64,000 nt of DNA, taken from positions 1,798,001-1,862,000 of the forward strand of contig JAFEKR010000004.1 of the NCBI GenBank assembly GCA_019022495.1, in the 5' to 3' direction. The notes beneath the pieces were generated by a model. That model was not told the origin of the DNA and made no database searches. It worked only from the letters and a program-made list of their open reading frames with translations. Source of the DNA: Epichloe hybrida. Taxonomy: Eukaryota; Ascomycota; Sordariomycetes; Hypocreales; Clavicipitaceae. This document shows positions 1 to 10,944 of this stretch, in pieces. Position numbers and translations under genes: made by a program. Position 1 is the stretch's first letter. Every line of letters starts with the position of its first letter.

Positions 1-564
1 GTACGCAGGTTGTTTGAGCGCGCGCGCACCGCCTCTCCCTCCATCATCTTCTTCGACGAGATCGACTCGATAGGGGGCCAGCGAGGTCCCGCCGGGAGCA
101 CCGGCGGCGTCAACGTGCTCACGACTCTGCTCACCGAAATGGATGGCTTCGAGACCCTCACCGGCGTGCTCGTCCTCGCAGCAACGAACCGCCCAGAGGC
201 CATGGACCCGGCGCTCATGCGCCCCGGCCGCTTCGACCAGGTCCTCTATGTGGGACCCCCCGACGAGGCCGCCCGGGAGGCCATCTTCACCGGCTACCTC
301 AAGAAGTTGAGTGTCGCTCCGGACGTGGACATTGGGGAATTAGCGAGACTGGCGGACGGGTACTCAGGGGCGGAAATCAAGGCCATCTGTGCCGAGGCCG
401 GTTATGCCGTGTTGAATCGCCGCAGTGACGACGAGACGGGATCGGAAAAGTCGAAAATCACCATGGCAGACCTGGTGGCTGCCATGGATAAGACACTGCG
501 AAAGATTACGCGTTCCATGATTGATGGCTACGAGGCGTGGTCCAAGCAGTTCAGACGCGTTTGA
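1..564 (+). CDS. AFG2: AFG2/DRG1-type AAA ATPase, C-terminal part (5' end outside window)
   Basis: About 187 C-terminal residues of a type II AAA ATPase; the frame is open from base 1, so the true start lies to the left. Visible are the Walker B motif (IIFFDEID), the sensor-1 region (LAATNRP), the arginine-finger stretch (RPGRFDQ) and the sensor-2 region (GYSGAEIKAICAEAG). The combination fits the second ATPase domain of the AFG2/SPATA5 family, which in yeast releases Rlp24 and other shuttling factors from cytoplasmic pre-60S ribosomes. A CDC48-like or other AAA paralogue is possible because only the D2 end is present. The last ten codons, the stop and the start of the 3' flank are repeated downstream at about 597-675. 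The gene converges on PSY2. Confidence 0.8.
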   Translation, partial: VRRLFERARTASPSIIFFDEIDSIGGQRGPAGSTGGVNVLTTLLTEMDGFETLTGVLVLAATNRPEAMDPALMRPGRFDQVLYVGPPDEAAREAIFTGYLKKLSVAPDVDIGELARLADGYSGAEIKAICAEAGYAVLNRRSDDETGSEKSKITMADLVAAMDKTLRKITRSMIDGYEAWSKQFRRV

Positions 565-675
565 AAGCAGAAACGAGTATCAAGTTAATTATTAATAGCT
601 ATGAGGCGTGGTCCAAGCAGTTTGGACGTAATGGAAAATAGAATTAGATACAGAAACGAGTGTCAATTTATCAAT
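526..675. repeat. Imperfect tandem duplication of the AFG2 stop-codon region
   Basis: A segment of about 70 bases starting at 526 (end of the coding sequence, stop codon and first 3' flank) is repeated from about 597. Both copies contain the 16-base string GAGGCGTGGTCCAAGC and the later string CAGAAACGAGT. The second copy has several transitions, a small insertion and no matching reading frame. It is non-coding. Confidence 0.8.
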
Positions 676-1487
676 TACGCAAGCACACGGCACGCGGCAC
701 ACACGCGTCAAGTCAAGCACCATTTGAGCATGAAGAAAATGTAGTCCGTTATCTCGTAGCCATGCGGGGGGTGTCCCTTGGCTTGCTCCTCCAGCAGCCA
801 GCCAGCCAGCCTGCTTGTTTCTGCACGGGAGATTATGATACACTCGGGCTTCCCTATTGCCCCCCCTTCTCACAACCTCTCCTCCAGATTTTCTTGGGCT
901 CTCTTGGCTCTCTTCAAAATAGGACAACCAGAAATAATAGGTTCCTCCATCTGTCTCTGATCAAGGGCGTTCTGTCATGGGCCGGCCGTTCCGCGGGTCG
1001 TTCCTAGTCATGCCTTCTCAAACTTTGCTTCCCTCGCGCCCCGAAATACATGGGCAACAACTGAACATCGAGCTGCAAAATCAGTAGAGTATCCTCAAAC
1101 ATTGTCGTTGCCACCTCGTTTCTTCAGCCATTTCTGCTTTAATAGCAACCGTTGTCCATTCTATGCCCCCGCTCTCTGCAAAAGCCATTATTGTTATTGC
1201 CAGTCGAGTGGGCAGGGGAAGCAAATGGCGAGCCCTGAGCAGCGACGACGCTTTCATGGATTGCTCGATAGATGTGGAAAATGGTGGTGCTGGGAAAACA
1301 TAATATAACGCCATCGTGGTTTCTCCCCTTTCCTACTTGTCCGGGCCTGCCATTCCCAGCCATGAAAAGTTGATACCGGTTCACTCTCTCGTGTGAGCAA
1401 AAAGAGCGAGCGAAAGAAAGCGAGCCAACTGCTGTTCCTGTACGCCGTCGCCGATAAAGGACAAGAGAAAAAAAAATGGCAAGGCGC
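565..1487. other. Intergenic, convergent 3' flanks
   Basis: Between the convergent AFG2 and PSY2 genes. Apart from the duplicated AFG2 tail, nothing coding is supported; the open frames here lack recognisable composition. No tRNA or repeat was seen. Confidence 0.6.
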
Positions 1488-4351
1488 TCAAGGCTCTTCC
1501 TCTGACCTGGCTCCGCCCCCCGTTCTGACCGCTGTTGATGATAGGCTAATGGAAATCTTGCCATTGCCAGACACGCCGCCAAAGGACTTTCGCTTTGGCG
1601 TCATGCGCGGGCTGGCCGTCGAATTCGATTCAGATGAACTGCTGTTTCGGCGTTTGTTCTGCATCAGCTTGCCGAGCTCGTCCTCTTCGTCCTCTTCACG
1701 TCGACGTTTCTCAGAGAGGCGCTCCAAGGGCGGAGAAACAGTCGGTAACGAGGAAGATTCCGAGGCAGCCGAGGCTTCGGCAGAATCGGTGTTGGTTTTG
1801 GTGGTGGGGGCGCTTTCGGGGCTGGCATTCTCATCACTTTCTTCGTCGGATGGATAGTCAACCAAAGGCTTGGACGGCGTCAAGGGACCGTTGCTCGGCA
1901 GAATCTTGGTGCTGGGGGGCAATTCATTGCGATGATCCTCATCCTCATCCTCGGGGTCTGAAGTATTCCAGTACTCCTCTTCGGTCGGATCCACAGGGAT
2001 ATGCTCCATCAATCTCGCATTGGGGGGTCGTTTGCGGGTCATGTCGTCGTCGCCTTCCAGGAAAAAGTCCATATTTGCCGTGAACCCCTGAGTCTGGTCA
2101 TATCGCAGGATGAGATCTCGAAACGTGGTCATGTAGCTCAAACTAGCAAGACTCTCTCGGTGGCTCGCAACGAGATACTTGACCAAATCCTTGATATTCT
2201 CCTTCTTGATGAACTCGAACAGCTCGAGGCATGCGGAGCTGAGCAAATTGTCCCTGGGCATGGCTTCTATAAGGATATCAAGCGCGGGGCCCAAGGCTCG
2301 CTTCTCTATGATCTGCTTGATGTAGAAGTCCTCCTGCATGCCGATGAGGCCACGGAAAAATCGTATAGTAACTGAGGGGGATGATTAGCATCAGGCTTGA
2401 CGCAGAGAAGCAACACATGATTGAACACTCACCCATTTGCAAGTACTTCTCGGAACTTTTCAGCAACTGGGAAACTCGCTGAATGATATTGTTATTCATG
2501 ACGAAATACCTGCTAAATCGGTGGTGCTGTCGAATGAAAAAGGACAGGACCTCAACGAGGTAGGTAAACATGGAGGCTTCCTGAACTGCAAAATGCAATT
2601 TGGTTTGGTGATCAAGGTCGAGCAGCGGTTTGAACAGCCTGGAAGCCGACCGCTCGTAGAATCTTGTGAGAAACAGTTCTTGCTGGGGGTCTGATGTGGG
2701 CTGCGGGCGCATTCGACTCGGGTACTCGGCATTCATGCGTGCAAACTCTGGCCCCTGGGAATGGATGATGCCCTGATCTAGTAGCACTTTCAGAGCATCA
2801 GAAACTTGTGCCTTGGCCCCCAGATCAACCTCGACGAGTAGAAGCTCAACTAATGTGTCTACTAATGAGGGTTGGTTCTCGTGCATCTGACGGTAGATGG
2901 TTTGTCGAATCATTTGCGCGTCGTGATCAATGACGGAACCCAAGATGTCCGCGGCACCAACCCTGACCCCGACATCTCTGTGCCGGAGTCCAAAGTGAAC
3001 AACTTGGAGCAATCCGTGTGCAATAAAGTTGTTGTAAAGCGACTGTCTTGCGGGTGGCTGAATGTTCTTAGCAATAGCGCAACACTGCTGAATGAATAAG
3101 ACGGCCTCCTTCTTCTTCTTCTGGTCACGTCGACGGGTGTTGAATATGCCGAAAAGCTCACCCAGGAAATCCTGGTTTGACTGCAAATGTTGGAGGACAT
3201 CCACCTGGTTGAAGAAGATCAACGAATTGAGAACAGAAAACGTGGGATCGTCGAGAATTCGAGCAAGAACCACATCTTTCAGGTATTGAAGACGATAGGT
3301 CTGGTGGATCTTCTGCCGCGTCTGATCATCCTCGATCCGGACAACCTCCTTGAAACGACCTTGATCATCGAGCCACTGTCGGTGATTGGCTTTGTGGCTG
3401 GGGAAGTCAGGATCGTATTCCAGGGCCCCTACTACACCGAGAACGCACTCGTCGGATACGGCATGCTCAATGATGGTGGTGTCGTTGAGAAGAATGATCG
3501 TTTTCATAATGTTGCAAAGACGGTGGAGATCAGGCAGGCTCTCTAGATCTTCAGCCATTTCGACCAATGGAATCAGTTTGCCGATGTAGTCGTCGGCCAT
3601 GATGAATTTGGCCAGGGCGTCGCGTCCGTTGGCGCTTGAGCTCATGATGCGCATGCTCGTCTCTACTTCGTGCAGGTTTCCGAGTTCGGCAACGGGGAGA
3701 TTGATGGTCGCGGGTACCTCAATGGCCAAGTCGTCTGATAGGCCGTCGTCTCCTCCAAGATTGCTGGAAAGAGTTTGCTGCACATTGCTCACGAATCGCC
3801 TGCAACAATGCATCGTGTCAGCCAGCGTGGACGAGAGAAAACAAGGATCAGCATCTATTCCGAACCAGATTAAAGCGCATCCTTCAGCTTCTTGGAAGCT
3901 GAGGGCCATGTCCACTCCACTTCCGGGCTCTTGCCACACAATGAGGGTGTCTGGAGAGAGACGACAATCAATTTTCAGGCACATCTAGGCAACTAGGAGT
4001 AGAGAGTTGGGTGAGAAATTACCTTGCTGCTTTTGAAAGCCATCTTCTTTCTGAATTTTGGTCTCCAAGAGAAGTAATTGTGGACGTTCCTCGGATTCCA
4101 CAATGACTCGAGGGTCTTTGCGGCCATCTTCCGTCTTTTTGAGAGCAAAGATGCAAAAATTAGCATGTTGAAACCCAGCAGCCCAATGGCATGACATTGG
4201 AAGCAGTCCGAGGGCATATGGATTTACATACTGCAGCGAAACTGGCGGTACAAAAGCCCGTCCCACGATCATACCAGTCATTGTCGCGGAGTTCGTAGAC
4301 TTTGACGCGCTTCTTGTCCGTCGCCTGATGAGGCACGGGCTGTGCCATCAT
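1488..4351 (-). CDS. PSY2: Serine/threonine protein phosphatase 4 regulatory subunit 3 (Psy2/SMEK)
   Basis: Five exons on the minus strand give 855 residues with all phases consistent: 4232-4351, 4023-4134, 3866-3950, 2433-3799 and 1488-2371. The N-terminus carries the EVH1-like domain of the family (VKVYELRDNDWYDRGTG, then LLLETKIQKEDGFQKQQ and DTLIVW). The long fourth exon holds the SMK-1/helical-repeat region (MADDYIGKLIPLVEMAEDLE, then LKDVVLARILDD). The tail is acidic and Ser/Pro/Lys-rich. Psy2 targets the PP4 catalytic subunit to substrates such as phosphorylated H2A and Rad53 in DNA damage recovery. I chose the ATG at 4351 because it directly precedes the conserved segment, although the frame stays open to an ATG at 5005. 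Intron 3 (3800-3865) is 66 bases and stop-free, so retention would be silent for frame. A copia element begins 36 bases beyond the 5005 ATG. Confidence 0.9.
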
Positions 4352-5040
4352 CAACGGCTCAGATTCCGCCTCCGTATCAATGTTACCACAAGCACCCAGG
4401 TCGGGAGCGATTTCCAGGTGTTGTTGGAGGGATAGCTCAGACACGGATGTCTCGTGGCTCAAGATGGTGAGTGCCGCCACGGTTCTCTCGTGTTGCGCCC
4501 GACAAGAGGGGGCGCAGGCGCAACTGGTTGGGCAGAGGGAGGTATCGACGACGAAGAGGATCGCCGGCGGATAACGCAGCGAGGGGACGGGCTTGAAGGA
4601 GGAGGAGAGTCGTGGCGATGGCGGACGCGATGGCGGATGCGATGACCTCGAAAAAAGAGTGAAGACACGGTGTGCGAGCTTGCGCCACGCAAATGCCGCC
4701 GCGGGCGACCAGCGGTCGAGGACTCGGGTCGAGGACTCGGGTCGGGGCCGAGCTGTGGTCAAGAGCGATGAAAACGAGCGGAAGAGGCGCAACGGTCGTC
4801 GATGAGAAGAATGCGCAACAGGCGACGGGGATGGCGCGTGAGGATGGGCGCGGGACAGGCGCAGGCTGGGGGGGGGGGGAAGCCGCGGTGAACGAGTTGG
4901 GTTGATGTGGGCGGCAGCGTCGATGATGCGAGAGAGGGTTATTAGCGAGGACGGATGGCAGGCAGGACAAGCACAAGGCACGGGCAGCCGGGCACGGACG
5001 GGCACAGACGGGCAAGAAGGTGAGTGGGTGAGTGGGTGAG
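4352..5040 (-). other. PSY2 5' leader/promoter, GC-rich and in frame with PSY2
   Basis: Upstream of the preferred PSY2 start. The PSY2 frame has no stop back to an ATG at 5005, which would add 218 residues rich in Arg, Ser, Pro and Ala. No domain is visible in that extension, so I treat it as leader. The far end carries GTGAGTGG-type short repeats (about 5019-5040) next to the retrotransposon insertion point. Confidence 0.5.
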
Positions 5041-5273
5041 TGTTGGAATCCCGCCGCTAGCGCTCAACCGCATGCAGGCAACTTAGACACTAGGACCCAC
5101 CTAACTAGTTACTTTTCCAGACCTCTAGTAGATGCATAGTATAGTTTATATAGGCAGATTACATACCCTATAGTATAGGTACTTAGTTATTTAAACCATA
5201 GTCCGCGCCCTCTTATAGGGTTAGGTAACTTAATTCACACCTTCATTTCTAATCCTAGCTGCTTAGTTTAACA
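5041..5273 (+). repeat. 5' LTR of the copia element
   Basis: 233 bases, TG...CA ends, aligned without gaps to the 3' LTR. I count 26 differences, all transitions. In positions 1-122 this copy keeps G/C at every differing site; from position 132 on it has A/T at every differing site. Confidence 0.93.
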
Positions 5274-7201
5274 TAGTAATAATTACTTAGTGTTTATAAT
5301 ACAAAGACCCTTCTTTCTAATTAATACCTTTATTAAGTTAATTCTAATTAATTAATTATTAAATTTAGTATATCCTAGTAAGAGAATAGGGTTTAATTAT
5401 AATCATTAATATTATAATTAGGCAACCCCTAGTAGTAAGAAAGATTTACGTAGGTTAAAGTTTAATAAATTATAATAATAATAACATAGGATATTATTAA
5501 GATATCTAAGGAAACTAATACTACTTAAGGCTATAAGCTAGTAGTTAAGCTATAGGAACCCTATTATTAGGACTTGTGGTTTAAGATATAAAGGTAAGAG
5601 CTATTAAAGATAGGATTTAGGTCTTTATTAATCCTAATTTAATAATAACTCTTAATTACCTACCTAAGCTACTAATCCTAATAGGAAAAGGGACTCTAGT
5701 AATAAGAAGAGTAATAATTATAGCTTTAACTGCTTTACTAGAGAACTAGACTAAAGGGCCTTAAACACACTTAAGAATATTAATATCTAGAGTTATAAGT
5801 AATTAGTAGTAACCTTAAGAAAGCTCTTCTCCTATAAGCATTACTCCTATTATTAACTTAACTAAAAAGGGATACTTTAAATACCCTTAATAACTAAATA
5901 ATACTAAGGATAGCGCTTAGTATATAGTTCTAAATAGATAATATTAAGTATTTAATAGTTAGTATTAGAGTCTATTAAAGACTATAAGAGAATACTATAA
6001 TTAGTTTATTATAATACTTAGAAATAAGTATAAGTAAATAATCCTATAGTATATCTTACTTTATAAGAAGCTTAGAGAGCTTATAAGGAATATAATACCC
6101 TTAAATAAAATAATTAGGCATTACACTAAGGTTAACTTTAACAAAGTTATTAAGCGTAGCCTAGTAAAGGTTAATATTAATAAATAGCTTGCTAATGCGT
6201 TAATTAGCTATAAGTAATATTTTTAAGTAAATTACTTAATCATAAAAGGTAACTCTCTAATTAAGATAATTAATAATGCTATTAGCACCTAATTCCCTTT
6301 AATTTCGGCTTAAATTAATTTACTAATCTTTACCACTAAGATTAAGGGTAAAACCCTTAATTTCTACTTTATAATTATAAGGATTAGGTATCTAATTAAA
6401 GCCTAGGGAAAATCTTAAAGTAAATCTAGAGAATCTTTTAGAGTAAAGCTAACTCTTAATAGTTAGACTAAAGAAGATCTTAATAAGGGAGATAAGAAGC
6501 TACTTTATATTTATTATAATAAGTATAAGGCTAAGAAGTTAAAGGACTCTTAGAAGAACTATTAAACGCTTTACTTGCTTAAGAATTAAACTATTAAGGA
6601 AGATTAATTAAAAAAGGCAAAAGAAGTAATGAATTAATAATCTAATGATGTTAAAAAGGCCTATAACACATAGCTTAAGGAGCATAATACAAAGGAAGTA
6701 AAGAAAAGCAAGCTAGAGGGTAATACTACCTTTATTACTACAGAGCTATCTTTAAAGGCTTTTTATGCCTAAGAGCGCTTATAAGTAATACTTAATAGCA
6801 GTACTTTAGTATATATCTTTAATAATAAACACTAGTTTATTAACCTAGATTACAGTAATTAACTAAGTATTTAAGCTAGGTACAGAGTCACTAAGGCTTA
6901 TAGTGTTAGTATAGCCTAGATTAAATTAATAAATAGTTAGACCCTTATGTTATTAAACGCGTAGTATTAACTAACCTTTTTTGTAAACCTTATATTACTT
7001 TAGTTACTTATAATAAAAGGCATAAGGTAGGATAATCTTATAGGGATTATTATAGACCTAGCGAGAGGTAATTATAAGATCTTTTTAACTATAACCCTTA
7101 GTACTTAACTATGTATTAAAGGGGATAGCCCTAATAAGGCTTTTACTATTAGAAGGGACTCTTATAACCTAAAACCCCTAATAGCCACAAAAGCAGACCT
7201 T

Positions 7202-10010
7202 TAGCACGTAAGAATAGCTTATCTAGGTAAAGATATAATAGATTAAGTGCTTTAAAAGGTTAATATACTAATAAAAGAGCGTAGCAAGGGTAAATACAAG
7301 ATTTGCCACATAGCTAAGGCGTAAAGGCAGATATTACGAGTTCCACAGATAGATTCCCTACCCTTAGGACCTCTTTAGGTTATAACCTATGACCTCTTTG
7401 CTTAATTATAGGGCTATAATAAGGATTATTATATTATACTCTTTACTTATAGGGTAATAGGCCTCTGCTATATCTTTATAATTCTAATAAAGACTAAAAT
7501 CACGTCTTGCTTTAATTAATTAGAAGCGCGCTATATAAGGACCTTTAGAATTCATATTATAGTTATTATTACTAATAGGGAAACTACCTTCTAGACTAAG
7601 AAGTAAGAGGCAGAAGTCACTAATAGAGGTATTATTATTAGAAAGTCTAGTCTAGCTTATTTATATTAAAATAAGCATACTAAGTAGTCTAGGGGGGTGA
7701 TAATAAGAGTTATAATAACTCTAATAACCTAAGCAGGCTTTCTAGAGAATCTTTAGCCTATAGCTATAGAAGTAGCTATTTATATTCTTAATTATATACC
7801 TAGAAAGTCTTTAGATTAGCTTTTACTATATTAAGCTTTAAATAAATAGCTATAAGAGAATAAGCTTTAATAGAATTATTTACTAGAGAAGCTAGAAGCT
7901 TTATTAAATTATCTTTAAGCTTTTAGTTATAAAGCTTTTATAATAACATAGGATAGGCTTAGGAAGATAGGTCTAAAGCTATTATAAAGAGCTTATATTA
8001 GTTATCTAGCTAGTCACATCTCTTTTACCTAATATCTAATTTAGGTGCTAATAATGCAGAGGAATTATTAGTTCTTATTAAGCTATATTACCTTTAATAA
8101 GTTAATCTTTTACGCTCAAGAAAAGGACCTTTTAATTAAGGAAAAAGAGCCTAAAAAACACCTCCTTTAAGAGCTTATAGAAGACTTTAAGGTTAATAAT
8201 ATAAATATGAAATATCCTCAAGATATAGGGCACCTATAGGTATAAGACTCCCTTTCTCTAATTTATTAGTAAGGAGATTAATATAATTATAATTAACTAA
8301 ACAATAAAGAAAAGGGAAAAGGAACTTAGGAATTAACTCTCCTAACTCCTCTGAATACGCCTAGCTATTAACCGGATTTTTCGGATCGCAAACTAATAAA
8401 TATTAATAATCTATTAAATCCTTCTGAAATAGATTACAAAGATAAAGATCTAGATATTCCTAATATTAATAAAGATAACCTTCTTAAAGCTTTTACTACT
8501 ACCTTTGCCCTAGGAGCTAAGAGTAAAGAAAAGCCTTATATATTAAGACTTCCTCTATCTCTTACTTATTATAATTATTTAGCTAGGCACCCTAAAGAAA
8601 AGGTATTTATTAAAGTAAGAAATAAAGAGTATAATAAAGTTATTAATAATAAGGTTACTATTAAAGTTAGTAAATTAGAAGTCCCTTTATATATTAAGAT
8701 CTTAGGACTTACTTAGGTATTTACTTATAAATTAGATTAATTAGGCTACCTTATAAGGCATAAGGCTTAATTATGTGTGCTTAGGAATTAGTAAGTAAAA
8801 GGGAACCTTTTTATAAGAGCTACTATATTAGTAAGTATTATATTTAGGCTCCTTATAGTAATTCTATGCTACTTTAACCTTAAAGCTTATTAGTATAACT
8901 TTATTATAGCTTTCCTAAACTTAAAGCTAGATAAAGAGGTGTATTATAAGATACTACTAGGTTATAGGGATAAATAAGCTTACTTAAAGCTCTTAAGCGC
9001 TATTTATAGGCTACGTAGAGCTTCCTTTCTTTAGATAAAGAAATTAATTAAATAGTTAGTAAGTAAAGGATTCATATAGATCTTTAAAGATGTTTATGTG
9101 TTTATTAAGGATAGATTAATTATCTTCTTCTATATTAATAACCTTATAGCTTTATTTATAAAGGGAAAGTTAGCTCTTTATAATGAATTTAGAGAGAGGC
9201 TCTTTAAGAGGTATAACATTAAGAACCTTAGTGAATTATAATAGTTCTTAGGGGTTAAAATCATTAGAGATTGCAAAAATCAATAATTATAGCTTAATTA
9301 GAAGTCCTATTAGAATAAAGCTATAATTAAATTTAATATTAAAGTCCTAGAATAAAAGCTAATAGCACTAATAACTGCTGTTTTACTTAATCCTTTTAAA
9401 GGTAATATTAATCTAAAGGATTTAAAGAGATATTAATCCCTAGTTAGTACTTTACTATATCCTATAATTATCACATAGCTAGACATTACCTTTAGACATT
9501 ACCTTTATAGTATCATAACTATTATAGCACCTTTAATGCCTAGGACCTTAGCATATAGAAGCTGCGGAAAAGGCTCTAGAGTATAGTTATGTGTAGGGAG
9601 ATCTCTTAATTAAATTTAATAGTAATAACCCTAAACTTAAAGTATATAGTAATACTTCCTTTACTAATAATCTAGTTATAAGAAAAAGCTTATAAGGCTA
9701 TATTATAAAGCTCTTTAGAGGTCCTATACTCTTTAAAGTAAGAAGATAAGAGACTATAATAATCTCTTCTATAGAAGCAAAGCTCCTAGCGCTATTATAT
9801 TATAGTAAAGAGCTAATTACCTTTAAATAATTATATTAGGAAGTTAGATTATATCTTAGAGATAATACCCTTAAGATTAAATACGATAATATGTAAATAA
9901 TTTATCTTCTTAAGGAAGAATTCATTAAGCTTATAACGCGACTATGCTATATTAATATCTATTATTACTAGCTTTGTTAAGAGGTTATAAAGGGAACCTT
10001 TAATATTACC
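7202..10010 (+). pseudogene. RIP-destroyed copia pol (integrase, reverse transcriptase, RNase H)
   Basis: Reading through stops, an integrase zinc-finger trace is visible at about 7202-7310 (an HVR...YLGKD stretch, later a KICH stretch), followed by a degraded DDE core near 7390-7570. A reverse transcriptase trace runs from about 8690 to 9260; at 9128-9142 the conserved YVDDL-type catalytic box reads Y-I-N-N-L, as C-to-T and G-to-A changes would produce. An RNase H trace follows at about 9600-10010 with a Y-D-N motif and a TRLCYINIYYY stretch matching the family's C-terminal helix. Many TAG/TAA stops stand where Trp or Gln is expected. Boundaries are approximate and indels are likely. Confidence 0.8.
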
Positions 10011-10252
10011 TAGAAGGTAATAAAAGAGATAATTACTAATAGCCTTATAAAGCTACTAATAGGAAAAGTATTTATAGATTTTAGATAGGCACTAGGGCTT
10101 ATATAGTTACTAGATTAAATGCTTAGTACTAACCTAAAAGAGTAGGAATTACTAGAAGACCCTGCTATAATTAATAATAATTAGATTGTTACAGAGATTG
10201 ATTTAATTGAATTATTATAGGATGCCTTAATTACAGGCCTCCTAGGGGGATG

Positions 10253-10485
10253 TGTTAGAATCCTGCCACTAGCGCTTAACCACATATAAGTAACTTAGAC
10301 ACTAGGACCTACCTAACTAGTTACTTTTCTAGACCTCTAGTAGATATATAGTATAGTTTATATAGGTAGATTATATACCCTATGGTATAGGTACTTAGTT
10401 ATTTAAACCGTAGTCCGCGCCCTCTTACAGGGTCAGGCAACTCAATCCACACCTTCATTTCTGATCCTAGCTGCTTGGTCCAACA
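10253..10485 (+). repeat. 3' LTR of the copia element
   Basis: 233 bases, same ends as the 5' LTR. Its inner half (positions 1-122) has A/T at all 15 differing sites and its outer half (132-229) keeps G/C at all 11, the mirror image of the 5' LTR. Confidence 0.93.
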
Positions 10486-10944
10486 GTGAGTAAGTGGGTG
10501 AATGGCCCAGAGTGGGTGACGAGGTGACGAGGTGACAAGGTGGATGGACTGGGGGTGCCACAGTGCGTGCCCACAGTGCGTGCCACAGAGGGCAGGGCGC
10601 GTGGCTGTGGCTGATCAGTGATGGCCCTGATGGGTACCCAACGAGCCAGCCAGAGCTGCCAGACGCAGGTTGGCAGGTGCCAGACCACGGTGACGAGCCG
10701 GCAGCCTGGGCCAGCCGTTCCCATCGCCGGCTGTGGCTGTGGCTGGTGCAATTTTTTTTAATTTTTTTTCGGTTTTCCAGAAGCACGCCACCCTACCACG
10801 TGACCTCGACCAAGTCATCCCGTCTCCATGACATGTACGGTCATGATGTACCCCCCCAGAGCCAACCATTTTCATCTCCTCCTGCACATGTAGGGGTCCT
10901 CCTTGCCACGGTCCGCGCCGCCAAATCCCCAAAGCTCCCAGATG
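10486..10944. other. Intergenic between retrotransposon and DenD-like gene
   Basis: Starts with the GTGAG target duplication and more GTGAGT/GGGTGA short repeats, then GC-rich low-complexity DNA with T-rich runs near 10750-10770. This is the 3' flank of the minus-strand gene at 10945. Nothing coding is supported. Confidence 0.55.

Larger units (their letters stand above)
5041..10485 (+). mobile_element. Complete Ty1/copia LTR retrotransposon, inactivated by RIP
   Basis: A 5445-base element bounded by two 233-base LTRs that start TGTT and end AACA, flanked by a 5-base direct repeat GTGAG (5036-5040 and 10486-10490). A purine-rich tract (AGGGGGA) lies immediately before the 3' LTR, as expected for second-strand priming. 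The interior is extremely AT-rich with TpA in excess and no open frame of even 60 codons in any frame. Degraded integrase, reverse transcriptase and RNase H signatures occur in that order, which defines copia (Pseudoviridae-type) organisation. Between 5274 and about 7200 (where gag should be) I recognise nothing. The damage pattern, transitions mainly at CpA/TpG, is typical of fungal RIP. The element cannot move by its own products. Confidence 0.93.

Noticed and set aside
5274..7201. Recognisable gag with zinc knuckle
   Set aside because: I saw a Lys/Tyr-rich stretch near 6500 that could be a decayed knuckle, but no cysteine pattern survives.
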